Below, piece after piece: positions 46,501-57,546 of a stretch of 64,000 bases of DNA; within the stretch, counting starts at the first letter, position 1; each line of letters starts with the position of its first letter. Below the pieces are notes generated by a model, which did not search any database, was not told where the DNA came from, and worked only from the letters and a program-made list of their open reading frames with translations. Source of the DNA: Takakia lepidozioides (Eukaryota > Streptophyta > Takakiopsida > Takakiales > Takakiaceae); contig CM060732.1 in assembly GCA_030704615.1 (NCBI GenBank), positions 47,719,053 to 47,783,052 of the forward strand, read 5' to 3'. Position numbers and translations under genes: made by a program.

Positions 46501-46990
46501 CGTTGAAGTCGCCAACCAAGAATATGTCTGTGTGTGGAGTACGGAGACGGGCTGTATCCTCTTCCAGTGGAACATAAGGTGAATCAGTTCGCATGTGGAG
46601 GCCACTATGTGGAGATGCAGCCGGGGCAAAGTAACATCCCACCAGTAAAATGTTTGGTTGGTGATGGTAGCCTTTGATCTGACACCAAATGTACCTTGCC
46701 AATGGGTCTTTGTATGGGAAGGAGATATGTGGGATAAGCCAGACAGCATAGTAACAAGTTACTCCACCAGAGCCTTTGAGTCCTGTGCGTGGACGAGTGA
46801 CTGACTGAAAGCTATACCCGCGAATCGGAGGAGGCTATTTGCCTTCGTATGCATGTGTTTCCAATAGAAAGAGAATATCACATTTGGAGAGGATATCGAG
46901 AAGCCCTTGAGGATGGCTCCACAAAGAACCATTGCAATTCCATGAGCCTATGTGCAGATGCGAGCGTGAGTTGGTCACATGGGGCCCCAA
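43571..46990 (-). pseudogene. LINE ORF2: endonuclease plus reverse transcriptase, frame-broken
   Basis: Reading down the minus strand, the AP-like endonuclease has SWNCNG near 46940, then LFLLETH, a TAG, GSGGVTCYY, FLVGDFNARTG, VVDYLLG and SHLHDAD. The reverse transcriptase follows with GQAGFRRNRSTLDHIFTL, FVDFHKAFDSVPR, a frame change, VKQGCPLSPTLFGIYIDAL, and the catalytic LLYADDVALLA. A 376-codon C-terminal part ends with a zinc finger, CPACIGRSQEIETEEHFFFY, followed by CPLY. All expected ORF2 domains are present with only a few frame changes and stops, so the insertion is young compared with the other copies. The domain order is that of L1/jockey-like LINEs; there is no RNase H in this copy. 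Confidence 0.9.
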
Positions 46991-46993
46991 CCC

Positions 46994-48046
46994 CTACTTG
47001 GAGTTAGAGGGTCGACTTTGTTGTTCTCGAATGATGACTCTGCCATCTCGGAACACGGCGTAGTGTCCCTGTGCTCGAGCCTCCTTAACCTGAGCGAGTT
47101 GAGCCCGCATGTCTTTGTATTGCATGGGGGTCAGGTCGTCATTGAGGTACATGGCGTGACCTCTCAAGTGAGTCCTCTGACGTAGAACCCTCTCCCAAGC
47201 AGCCTTGTCCCAAAATCTGATGAACAAGACATTGTGTGTCGGAGTTCCTGCACGCCAAACCCGTTCAATGCCACTTGCTCCTCGCGGTAGAGCTAGGTTT
47301 TGCTGGATGAGGGTGGTTGCTGCTTCAAGGGGGTCACCCTCTGCAAGGGTCCCAAGCTTCCCAGTGACCCGAATGTTAAGGGATTTGAAAGCTCGTTGTT
47401 GTTCTTCTCGAAGGGTAGCTGAGACTGTCTCGTCCAAAGTGCGGGAGCTGCTGCTGGATGGTCCAGTGCTTCCTTTGACTATGCTAGCCCAAGTAGAAGC
47501 CTCCGCCTTATGAGCTTGGAGCTCTTGAGCCATAGACGATGTCGCAGCCCTGTGGGATTCGAGCTCCTTAGAAAGAGTTTTCACTTGCTGGTGGATACTT
47601 GCCGTGAGGGTAGTTGAACTGTCCTTCTCTGTCAGGGCCCTCACTTCTCCTTCCAATTTAGAGAGACGTGCAGTGGTTGTTGTAGAATTGAGCTGTTTCA
47701 GCAGGCCCTCCACTTTGGTATTGCTCTCTAGAAGGGAAGCTCGCAAGACGTCCACCTCCGCCCGTAGATTCTCCATGTCCTTGTCCACCTTCGCCTGTAG
47801 ATTCTCCATGTCCCTATCTTTGGCTGCGAGTAAATTCTGCAGAGTCTCCTCTGAGACGCAACGGGATTGTAGAATGGCCACTTACTCTCGCAGGATCTAA
47901 ATGTCTGCACTCCTAGTGGAATACTGGCGCAATGGAGAGGTATGCTGAGAGCTCGGGGCAGAAAGAAGGAGTAGAGGAGTATCGGGGAGAGGCGAGGTTA
48001 AGACCCCATCATCGTCCCCAGTCCGTTGTCGTTTGGACGAGGACAT
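46994..48046 (-). pseudogene. LINE ORF1: coiled-coil RNA-binding protein with two stops
   Basis: From an ATG at 48046 (MSSSKRQRTGDDDG) the frame runs about 350 codons to a stop at 46994-46996, with an in-frame TAG and TAA near 47898 and 47883. The middle is a heptad-rich coiled coil (KDRDMENLQAKVDKDMENLR and following). The C-terminal third has INIRVTGKLG-like, LFIRFWDKAAWERVLR and MYLNDDLTPMQYKDMRAQLA segments, resembling the RRM plus C-terminal domain of animal L1 ORF1p. ORF2 starts within a few bases of its end. An L1-type ORF1 in a plant LINE is noteworthy, since many plant L1 elements carry a CCHC-knuckle ORF1. Confidence 0.75.
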
Positions 48047-51000
48047 GGTGAAGAGGGTTGGGGCGCCCACATGCCTGCGCGCGTGAGCGGGCGCTGACGC
48101 GCGCAGCGAAGCGGAATGAGGAGGTGAAGCGAAGAGGCTCTAGCGGAGAGAAGAGATTTGACATCCATCAAAATCCTTGAGACAGATCGCTTCTAAGTTG
48201 TGTAGGGAAGCAAGCCAATATGTGCACACATCACGGATTCTGCTCCATAGAATGAAACAACGACTGAAGAATCTCTCACGTTCTGAATTCCTACCTGAGC
48301 ATAAGTGGCTTTCCATTTGAGTGCCTACTCAGGTTCCAAAGCTTACGCATCTAGTAAGGATCTAACATACTTATAATTCTCAAGTTTCGTCGATGACAGC
48401 CATTCAAATGCTTTCTCAATACTCACAAACCTCAAAATCTTTCATTTGCCATGTTTTGTAGAAAAGGAGGTCAGATAAAGAGAACATCTGTTCATCAGGT
48501 CCCTCCTTCAACCTCCTGTTCTTTGGCAAGTCCTGCTGTTATGAGAACGGAAAATAAGTGCTTATCAGATTGAATAGTCATGTACGCTTTCTTGATCCAC
48601 ATGAAATTGCACATCCGTAATCTTGAAGTCCTTTCCTTGCTGATCTGGAAAAGAAATGATGACTCCGACCGCAATCAGCAAATATGGGTGATAGCAGTGT
48701 GTCCAAAAACACACAATCTCTCAATACATCGACTAGGTCAATGCTTCCAGACATTGAAACTAGTGAGGAATCCCTTGTATATCAGAACTTCTGGGAGGAT
48801 GTATCCCACCTTGAAGGTAAAGTCCTGCTCTTCAGCGTCCCTCAAACAACATTGTAAGGCAACTGCAAGGACTGCCTTTACAAATTGATTTTTTGATGTT
48901 CACTTGTGGAAGGCTGCATACGTGAGAAGAAGAACAGGCCATAAAGTTTATGTGAAGAAGATATTCACATGTTGACATCGAGCCTTCTTGGTGAGAAAGT
49001 GTTGTTTCCTCCTCTGTTTCTTACATTGTTGCATTATGAATACAACTTGGAATGTTCAGTGTTCAGGTTGCAGCAACTTGAAATTTCTACCCTCTCTTAA
49101 TTGACCTAGAGTGTACAAGGCAATCAAATTGGCTTCATACCAAACTACACAATTAGGAGTGTGGTCAGAGGCACGCCAACTTCTCATTCCATCCATCTTC
49201 ATCCACGAATATCCTTTCAGCTACAAGTTGCTTGGAAGCTATGGTAGATGGATCCTTGATTCATGCATCTTGCAAAGTGTTGATATGTCCATTGATTCCA
49301 ACAATGGAGGTCCTTGCACGCATTTGGAACCTGCAAGACCGATGTAGTTGTAGACTGTCAGTCACATAGTTGAAGGAAATGGGCAGATATGACCCCACAT
49401 GCACACAAGACAGCTCAAACATATGGCTGGTGGGGCAATACTAGGTTGTGTGAGATCCTTCAATGCCATTGAGCCACACACTCTCATTTCTTTGGCATTG
49501 TGGATGGAGCTGTGATAGTCTTCCCTAGAAACATTGACTTCAAGAAATCATACATTAGTCAACATTTGCTGGATGTCAGTTTAAGACTGCAAACCTTTGT
49601 CAAATCACATTTTGGGGGGGCCAATAATGAGTGTTAGAGATGTAGCAATGGGTTGTAGATACCATCTAGAGTTGGATCCCAAAATTCAGAAGTAGTATCC
49701 ATTGTGCATGTGAAATGCAATCCAAGTGCAGCCTTCCTCACAAGCACATTACAGTAAATGTGTTTTATGCAGAGGACTCGAAGTCAAAATACAGTACATT
49801 ACTCAAGGCCCATCTTACAGTAAATTCAATTCATTATAAGTAGTTAAATTCTCCTATCACAAACAACTGAAGCAAGACACACCCATAGTAGTTTATTGGA
49901 GATTCTTACAACTTTGGCAACAACGGTTCAAAATCCAGGAATTAGGAACTGCCTATGCAACAGTTTTGTAAAAGAAGAAACGAATGCACTTCACAGAGTT
50001 ATCTCATCCAGGTTTAAGTAAGCATGCAAGAAACCCAAGCCCTAACTCGTCTCAAATAAACAGCAATACACAACATACTTGCTTTAAACATATAATCCCT
50101 TGGCTGAAGTGTAAAACAGAGAAAAAGTGTGTGCTCCATCGTGAAGGAATGTCACTTTGCTCACAAGACATGTACGAAAGAGACCCAAAGTTCAATTAGT
50201 CTGGAAACACATCAAAATGGCCACAAAAAAAAACTCCACTATGTATTGAGTTTCCTAGAAAATGGGTTTTTTTTTCCCCCTTACGTTCTTAATTTGACCA
50301 AAAGGGCCTCCATCCCCCTCTTTTTATTTTTTATTTTTCTAAAGTTTGGTAGTTTGTTTTGTTTTGTTTTGTTTGTTTGTACATTGAAATCTCCCCCGCA
50401 ACTTGTTACTGCTGGAAAGCGAGTGCTGGTGCATCGAGGCTGTTTCATAATTTTGGGATTGCAGTGTGGCAGATATTGAATTTCAAGTATTTTGGGTCAT
50501 TGGAGATTCTTGAAGAATAAAAATTGGGAATTTTGTGGAATATATGTCTTTTGGTACATGTGCTCAAGGACACAAGTCACATAAGTCCATATATCAAGCA
50601 AGGCAGTTTGTTGGCTCTGTCCCTTGGGGCGGAGACTTTGCATCATATTGAAGTCAATGGAGCAAATGTGGTCAACGGACCTTACACCGTGTCAAGAGTA
50701 TCATTGACGGAAAAAGCTCTTAAGTATAAACCACGTGGCAACTTGTCAAAATTGTTGCTTCAATGGACGGAGCCTCTCGCAGTTTGCGGCTTGTTTTGTA
50801 TTGTTGTCACGTGCAGATCTCCCAAATTGCAAGCTACTGGACTTCGAGGTGGTTCACAATTTTTGTCACTTGAAATCCATGAAAAATAGCAAATTGGATT
50901 TTTCTGGAATATTGGCCCTTCATTTCTGTTTTGGTACACATGGCCGTAACTATGAATATGTAAAACCAGTACAATATGTGCTCAATGGAACCGGGTATGC

Positions 51001-51047
51001 CACACTAGTAGTAACAATATATGCTTTAAGTACATATATACGTATAT
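48047..51047. other. LINE 5' end and gene-poor stretch
   Basis: The first 100 bases are a GC-rich block (GCGCGCGTGAGCGGGCGC) that probably belongs to the LINE 5' UTR. The rest has no supported gene; open frames up to 121 codons on the plus strand show no domain. A LINE-tail block lies at 50260-50385. Confidence 0.45.
50260..50385 (+). repeat. LINE 3'-tail-like block with T-rich microsatellites
   Basis: A T-run, CCCCCTTACG, AATTTGACCAAAAGGGCCTC and CATCCCCCTC, then (TTTTG)n. It shares the block order of 6336-6395 and of the minus-strand LINE end at 51070-51125. Confidence 0.45.
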
Positions 51048-52593
51048 AATTTTTTTTCTTTTTTCTTTTTTTCTTTTTTTTTGATGAAAGGGGACGGAGA
51101 CCCTTTTAATCAAATTATTGAAAAAGTGTGGAAAAAATAACCACCAAGGAAGGCCATAAAGGCTCACTAAGGGGGCAGTCCCCCGAGACCCTAGCCAGCT
51201 TGCTAAACAGAGAGATAAAAGAGAGACAAAGAGTAGAGTGTGAGTTGTGATCTGAGATAAAAAGTAAGGGACTGTAGTGATAAGGAGGAAAGACCTGCTA
51301 GACTAGACATTGCCTTTATCTAGTGATAGCTGAGTGGCTAGAGATATAGGAGCTGAGTTAGAGGAGCAGGAGTGCTACATTCAGAACTTGAGTTGAGCTC
51401 AGAATTTGGGGTCTCTAGCCCGTTTGTGACGCCAATTGTAATCAGCATCATCCCCTTCACCATGGGACCTCCCATTGGGAGGGGATGGATTGGTACCATG
51501 CAACACGAGTGTTGGAAATACTGGAGCCGAGCAGGTTGCCTTTGCCCCAGGAGTCATGGAAATCTTGAAGCAGTTTCCTCCCCGGTTGCTCCGAAGTTCT
51601 GGGAAGAACTGCACAGACATTGAACCACGTTTTCCTCCCCTCGGTTAACAGATCGTGGTAAGTACAAAACAACACTGATCTGCCCCTAGGGGGTTTCCCC
51701 TCGTAAACCCAAGCACATCTGGTTTTCCACAGATTCCATAGTGTCAGAGCCCTAAGAGAAGCCCAGACTGGACATGGATTTTGTGATTGACCGGGGTGGA
51801 AGTTGAGAAGAAGCAAAGAAGCTGAGGGAGGTGAAGGAAAGGTATCCCAGTGGGAGTAGAAGGCAAGAACCAACTGCCAGATTCTGTTAGAGAGGTTGCA
51901 TAGCAACAGATAATGTTCAATGATCGATTCCAGGTCGACATTACACATAGTGCAGGTAGGGTTGTCTTCATGACCGGTGATGCTAGTATGGGAGCGCACT
52001 TTGAGGGCAGGAGAGGCTTGAAAGGTGGTTGCGAAGGAGAAATAGTGAGGTAAGGCTGTCTATGAAAATGTAGTATGGGGGCGAGAAGGAGGGCATCTCG
52101 GAGAGTGCTTCAAAGATTGTCATAAGCTCAGCGTGTAATATAGTGGTTGGGCCTGGAAGTCTAAGTGCTACCCCACGGCTATTAGCAGCGTGATAGACAC
52201 CGTAGCCAGCGTTAGAGCCGGATTGGGAGCCATCTATATAGTGGGAATGTGAGGGAGAGAATTTGAGCGGCATACGTAGATGTGAGACCGGTGGGTCAGT
52301 AGGGGGTAGGAGATGAGCAGGAGGAGGGCGCGGCAACGCCCTTATCCAGGCCTTGCTTGGGTTGACTCTGGAAACAGGGTGGGTGAGGAGCAAGATGTAG
52401 ATGGGAAAGGGAGTGTGTTGGGGGTAATGGATACTTTCATCCCCCATGTGCGTACCAGTAAGTGGTGTAAGTTAGAGGGGAGGGTAATTGGCGTGGAGGT
52501 GGGATGGGTGTGTTGGACGAGTAGTAGTGAGGTAGTGGTGGGTTCTAAGGTATTTGGGGAAGGGGTGTGCGTATAGGAGCTGGTTAGGTTCAA
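51048..52593 (-). mobile_element. LINE 3' half with RNase H and zinc-finger regions
   Basis: The T-rich run at 51048-51084 is the poly(A) tail of a minus-strand insertion. Upstream on that strand, 52447-51983 encodes an RNase H-like part (HYIDGSQSGSNAGYGVYHAA, then ILHAELMTIFEAL and FIDSLTSLFLL, giving D...E...D acidic positions). 51999-51457 encodes a zinc-finger-like TCTMC, IIEHYLLLCNLSNRIWQLV and ALTLWNLWKTRCAWVYEG, typical of the end of plant LINE ORF2. A frame change separates the two. The reverse transcriptase is not in this copy. Confidence 0.78.
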
Positions 52594-52814
52594 AGGTGGC
52601 TAGGAGGGTGACGCCATGGGGGAGTTGTAGGAGGGGATGGGGGTTGTCTGGAGGCCTTTGTTGTGTAAGTAGGAGAATAGTACAGGCAAAGGGGGAGACA
52701 TAGGCCTAGTCATGTGAAGTCATTATTGGTCAAAAGTGGCTTTTCTTCTTCATTTTGAGAGACTGAAATCTGAATATGAAAGCCTTGGATGGTGTATAAG
52801 TATTTGTCAGTAAA

Positions 52815-52960
52815 GAATGCCAGTAAATGGATCAGGAAATGGACTTTGGTAACTAGAAATGGACCAGTAAATGGTGCCAGTATTAAATGGATCAGTAAAA
52901 GGACTTTGGAACCAAGAAATGGACCAACATATGGACTTTGGTGCCAGTAATTGGACATAG
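52815..52960 (+). repeat. Short-unit tandem repeat
   Basis: Variants of ATGGACCAGTAAATGG and GGACTTTGGTAACCAG-like blocks alternate at least six times. The units are imperfect, about 16-35 bp. Confidence 0.6.
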
Positions 52961-53238
52961 TAACTTGATACATGTAGTCTAAGTATTGTAGTGCAGTTGT
53001 CAGTGTGATTTGAGCACATATCATAGACATACACAGCCATTATGAAGCTGCAGCAAAAGAGGTCAAGATTTGGCACGTTACAGCCTAGATTTCAATTCTT
53101 TATTCCTTGGTCACTTTGGGTAGGTGTATCTCTTTGGAAGATATCGTGCCTATTCATTCTTTGGCATTGTCTTAAGTGTATGGGGTGATTAATGGAAGCT
53201 GCCCGGTGGATGATAGCTGCAATGAGGTTCCGGTCTAG

Positions 53239-54426
53239 GTGATGAAGGAAGGGGAATCGCATGCATTGTTGGGCCATCAGATGCGCCTCAACCTGTCAAA
53301 CCAGGACAGACTCAAAGCAGTGGTGGCAAGGCTGAGGAAAAGTCTGGCCTTTTGGAGTGCTGCAATGCTTTCCATCGTGGGGAGGGCGCTTGTAGCTAAT
53401 CAGGTGCTGGAGGCATCCATGTGGTTCTCTACGGCCGTCTGGGATTCAGATAAGGCAACAGTGAAGGAGATGAAAGCGCTCATTCGCAATTTTATATGGA
53501 TACAAAGAGCAATCAAACACAGAAACACACCATGGAGTAAGCTCATTCAATCATACCTTATGGTATCCATGCCAACCACCTCCCACCTATGGGCCCAATC
53601 ATTGAGGTGGATAGTGCAAGGTAGAAATGCCACTGTGTCACTAGGATTTAAGCCCTGGCAATCTATCTGGAAGGCCTGGTGTTGCATGAGAGGCAACCTT
53701 ACAAGAATGACGCAAAATCGGCAGGAGTACCTGCGTCAACCATTGTTTGCTAATTACAACATGGATTCTGGAACCTTACTTGCTCAGACTCCGAGATGGG
53801 CGTTTTGGGAACAACAGGGCTTCACTCACATTGCAAACATGCGGTCATAGGATCCATTTTTCTCTCAGGCTCAGGTGTCTACAATCGTAGGCCAAAAGAG
53901 ATCCAGAGCTTGGGACACCATTCTTGCCAATGTTCCCTGATATATGATTTCACTCTTTGATGAGGGGTCGCTAAACCTCATAGTCCTAGCCTGGATGGCA
54001 CAGGACAATCAAATCCCACATATATTGGTTTTGACAACACAAGGCTTAGTGGCATCGGGCCTGGGGTTTGAGGTTGATGAAGAGGGGCAACTGTCATATC
54101 TGCAGAGGGTCGAAAAAAATATGACTACCCTGTTTCGTATAAGGGTGCTGGACCAGCTAGGAAACCCAGATCCGTTGCCCCCACAAGGAATGGAAGATCA
54201 ATGGTCACGACAAGAGTCTCTGATTTGGTTTCTCCAGTGCCCATTGGCAGACCTGCAATTTGATCCCGGGGAATGGAGGTGGATGGACAAAAAGAAAACC
54301 CCTTTTTTTGCGTACTCGGTGAAAAATGGCTACTCCCTCATCAACCCACCTCGTTCTTTCAAAGCCAAATGGTGCTCTAAATGGACCAACCTGCAGCTTG
54401 CCCAAGGAACCTGGGAAAAAATCTAG
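53239..54426 (+). mobile_element. LINE ORF2 post-catalytic region
   Basis: 53239-53850 encodes LNLSNQDRLKAVVARLRKSL and AFWSAAMLSIVGRALVANQV, the thumb region after the catalytic box of plant LINE reverse transcriptases. 53944-54426 continues it, including WRWMDKKKTPFFAYSVKNGY, the start of the zf-RVT region. A stop and frame change separate the two. The catalytic part is missing. Confidence 0.78.
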
Positions 54427-54479
54427 AGGGACATCATATCGCCCACACTCACCCATTCCGGCTAATTCACCCAGTACCA

Positions 54480-55080
54480 GGACCCCTACCACCAAACCCA
54501 TACGTAACCTAAAATCCACTCTTACACGTGAAGCCCACAAACAAGCCTCAGCCTTTACCAGCCATACCAAAAGCCTATATCCAAAAATGGACACAATCCA
54601 CAGTTCTTCACCACAAATTATCAAACCACTTCTGGCACACAAAGACTGTCACCGACGCGCAACTCCGACAAACACTCAAATTTCGATACGCCCAATATAT
54701 GGGACACCAACGCAAACACAACTTCTGGCCTCGTCAATTCCCATCCCCCAACTGTCCATTATGTTCACACATACATAGAGTACGTGACACCTGGCCCCAC
54801 CTCCTCAGTCAATGTACTCACCCCGTTATACATGGTCTCCGTGTTACTTGCCACATCCATAAACTTCTCATGTCCAGATCAGAAACCAGATGGTTCTCAC
54901 TCATCAATGCTGGTACCTATCAAGGCAGACTCCCTGACTACACAGTCCCTCACTGACTACTCCCATGTAGTTTTATTCATTCACCCTGTACCTGTCCCTC
55001 TCGCCTCTGCCCGAATATCCTACTTGTCCACGGCTTACCCATCAATGCCCCCCTACCCATTTTCCCCTCCCCGGAGCTAA
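54480..55080 (+). mobile_element. C-terminal LINE fragment with CPLC zinc finger
   Basis: A pyrimidine-rich plus strand with an open frame to 54956 encoding FRYAQYMGHQRKHNFWPRQF, then SPNCPLCSHIHRVRDTWPHL and LSQCTHPVIHG. This is the C-x2-C...H...C finger with a following arginine/histidine-rich stretch seen at the end of LINE ORF2. It directly follows the fragment above but has a different base composition, so it may be another element. Confidence 0.6.
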
Positions 55081-55298
55081 CCATTCACTTCGTTGAATTC
55101 ACATACTGTCACGATCGATACCCAAACCCCTCCACCTTAGAAAACCGACAAAAATATGCCCCACACGACAATCTAAAAATCCCTATCCCCCCGATCCACA
55201 AATGCTTTAAAGCCATCCACCTCAATGCGCTCCGCTCCCTCATTGCCATCAGCACCAATAAGCGACAACTCGAGTTCAACCCCTCTTCGGCACCCCAG

Positions 55299-55342
55299 GG
55301 TACCCGGGGGTACCCCCGGGTACCATAGGTACCCTCGGTACC
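55299..55342 (+). repeat. Five GGTACC palindromes at 9-10 bp spacing
   Basis: GGTACC at 55299, 55309, 55319, 55328 and 55337, in a CCCGGGGGTACCCCCGGG context that makes larger palindromes. Confidence 0.9.
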
Positions 55343-55449
55343 ACTACCCTATTTACTACCTCGTCCTGGTTACCCGGTGTCCCCTGGGCACCTGTTCTCT
55401 TTATAGGGCCCACCCCCGAAAGGGGGCAATAGCCATAAGGTGAAGTGGC

Positions 55450-56934
55450 TCTTATTTACGCGAGCCTTGGCCGGAGTCTTCTCTCTCTCTGTAATCCAAC
55501 ATATGGCCTAGAGAGTCGACTACAATGAGAAAGATGAAGGGTGCTAGGGGACAACCTTGTCTCACCGATCTAGAGATGGGAAAACACTTGGAAATCACTC
55601 CGTTCACCATGACTCTACTGCGGAATACAAAAGGATGTGCACCCATGTGAGAAAAAGGCCCCCCTAGCCCTGTTCTTTGAAGAGCTCCTCAAGAAATGAC
55701 CAATCGATGGAGTCAAAGGCCTTTTCGAAATCCAACATTAAGAAGGCCAGTGGTTGGCTGTTGATCTCCGCTCTGTGCAGGGCCTCATGGGCCAACAAAA
55801 TATTGTCAAGGATCATCATGTCTTTTAGGAAACCAGTTTGCTCCTTCTTTATGATCTTGGGCAGCAGGGGTTGCAGCCTCAAGGCCAGAGCCTTGGCAAT
55901 TATCTTGTACGTGGAATTCAATAGTGTGATTGGACGATAATTCTTCATGCTTTCCCTGTCACCCTTCTTGAAGATAAGGGTAATGAACCCTTCCGCGACC
56001 TGCGATGGCATTAATCTATTTTCCAATATGTCATTTGCCATGGATAAAAACTCATCTCCTATAGTTTGCCACAAGACTTTGAAGAGCTCCACTGGAAGTC
56101 CATTGAGGCCCGGTGATTTTTGGGATGCCATGGAGTTCACCGCTTTGTCCCAATTCATACACTGAGAAGGGGGCAGCTAAGCTGTTTTTGTCCAGTTGAG
56201 AGAGGGAACAGGGGATGCGTTGCAAGAGAGTTGCTTTAGCCTGTTCTTTCTGTTCACCCGGTTGTTGACATTGAAAGAGCTTCTGGAAATACGTGGCAGC
56301 CACCGATGCCATGTTTTTGGGTGTATCCGTCAGCTGACCTGTGGAGTCCCGTATAGCTGGAACCATTGTTGCTGCCCTTCTTTGTGCAGCCTTGACAAAG
56401 AAGTACTTTGCCATCTTTTCCCCTTTGAGAGACCAATTTACTCCAGCCTTGTTTTTATGAAGTTCTCCTTGGCCTGTAAAAGCCGTGAGAGGTTCCTCTT
56501 TGCAGTTTTGTAGGACAACATCGTGTGGGGTCCTTCATGTCCTGACTGCAGCTGGAATTGGCAGACCTCCGAGCACTTTGTGAGTGCATTTTGTCTCCTA
56601 GCATTTCCTCAGTTTTTTTCCTCGAGATGTCTATACAAAGGATCCTTAACATAGAGAGCTTTGCCAGGAAACAGGCCGTAGGGGAGACCAATGATGTGGT
56701 AGCAGAAGACCATGCCTGTTTCAGAGACTGAACAACGAGAAGGTCCTCAAGAATGGTTGGGTTCAGTCTGGAAAAACCTCTGCTTCGTACCTTGGACCCT
56801 GGGGTAGAAAGCACAATTTGAACCAAGGCATGGTCGAACTCCGGGTGAATGGGCAGAAGAGGCACAGTTTTGGACCAGGTCAGAACAGTGTTCACCTGGC
56901 GGCTTCCTAAATTGCTTCCCCCTCCTCCTTTTGT
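55450..56934 (-). mobile_element. LINE ORF2 reverse transcriptase core
   Basis: Down the minus strand: an endonuclease C-terminal remnant (56.9-56.5 kb); a linker with KAAQRRAATMVPAIRDSTGQ; then 56158-55664 with SMASQKSPGLNGLPVELFK, LIFKKGDRESMKNYRPITLL, EQTGFLKDMMILDNILLAHE and LMLDFEKAFDSIDWSFLEE; then 55646-55452 with SVRQGCPLAPFIFLIVVDSL. It is cut before the YADD box. The opposite-strand fragment at 53.2-54.4 kb carries the kind of sequence that should follow. Confidence 0.85.
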
Positions 56935-57162
56935 CTTTCTCAGAAAAAGAAACGTGGAAGCGACAGCCCACAATTCAGGCCCTTGAGGAGGGGGGGGAAA
57001 TTAACCCCCTTTCACTTATGGGCCAAAGAGACCTACAAGACGATCAACACCCAAACATACCGTCACAAACAATCCCACACACGGGGCTGGCAGCGGGTTT
57101 GAACTCCGAACCACCAAGGCGACACACTGTGCACTTACCAGTTGAGCTACCAGCCGATGTGC
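56935..57162 (-). mobile_element. tRNA-derived SINE, family 1, copy 2
   Basis: On the minus strand it begins GCACATCGGCTGGTAGCTCA, with the A box TAGCTCAACTGG (57138-57149) and the B box GTTCAAACCC (57095-57104). The tRNA-like head closes with GCTGCCAGCC pairing with GGCTGG. The body matches the copy at 30258-30480 through CCTCCTCAAGGGCCTGAATT. Its 3' end abuts the LINE above with no visible gap. Confidence 0.75.
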
Positions 57163-57389
57163 ATATAATTGCTATTGTTAATTTGGTGTTGATAAATGTA
57201 ACCATAAAATTCCAAAATCATATGCATGGAATATATTCATAAGTTCTACAAATATCACAATAAGATCCTTTCAAATGAAATTTCAAAGTACATTTTACTA
57301 AGCTCATAAAAAAACTTAACACAGTAAGACCAATGCTCAATTCTCAATATTCTTAAAGGCAGCACCTGGGAGCAATAGCTCACAAATCA

Positions 57390-57543
57390 GGCTCCTCTTT
57401 CAGAGTAACCTCGCCGTGAAGGCTTTCGCATGGGACACCGCCCAGAGAAGGGGGAGAAGAACATACCATTACCATCAAGGTAGCAGGATTTGACCCCAAA
57501 ATCATCTGGGTGGCATTGAGTGCACTATCCAACTGAGCTACTC
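57390..57543 (-). mobile_element. tRNA-derived SINE, family 3, 5' end cut by a MITE
   Basis: On the minus strand the A box TAGCTCAGTTGG (57529-57540) and B box GGGTCAAATCC (57486-57496) stand at tRNA-like spacing. A body follows to about 57390. Bases upstream of the A box are lost exactly where the MITE's TTA duplication starts (57544). It could also be a tRNA pseudogene, but it does not fold convincingly in the anticodon arm. Confidence 0.5.
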
Positions 57544-57546
57544 TTA

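Noticed and set aside
46303-46749. 148-codon minus-strand frame
   Set aside because: Shadow of the LINE endonuclease, whose motifs lie in the neighbouring frame.
50524-50889. 121-codon plus-strand frame
   Set aside because: No domain, no repeat partner, AT-rich flanks; not enough to call a gene.
54205-54642. 145-codon minus-strand frame
   Set aside because: Antisense to the plus-strand LINE fragments, which have clear motifs.
53239-56934. LINE twin-priming inversion
   Set aside because: In twin priming the inverted 5' part lies on the other side of the 3' part from what is seen here.
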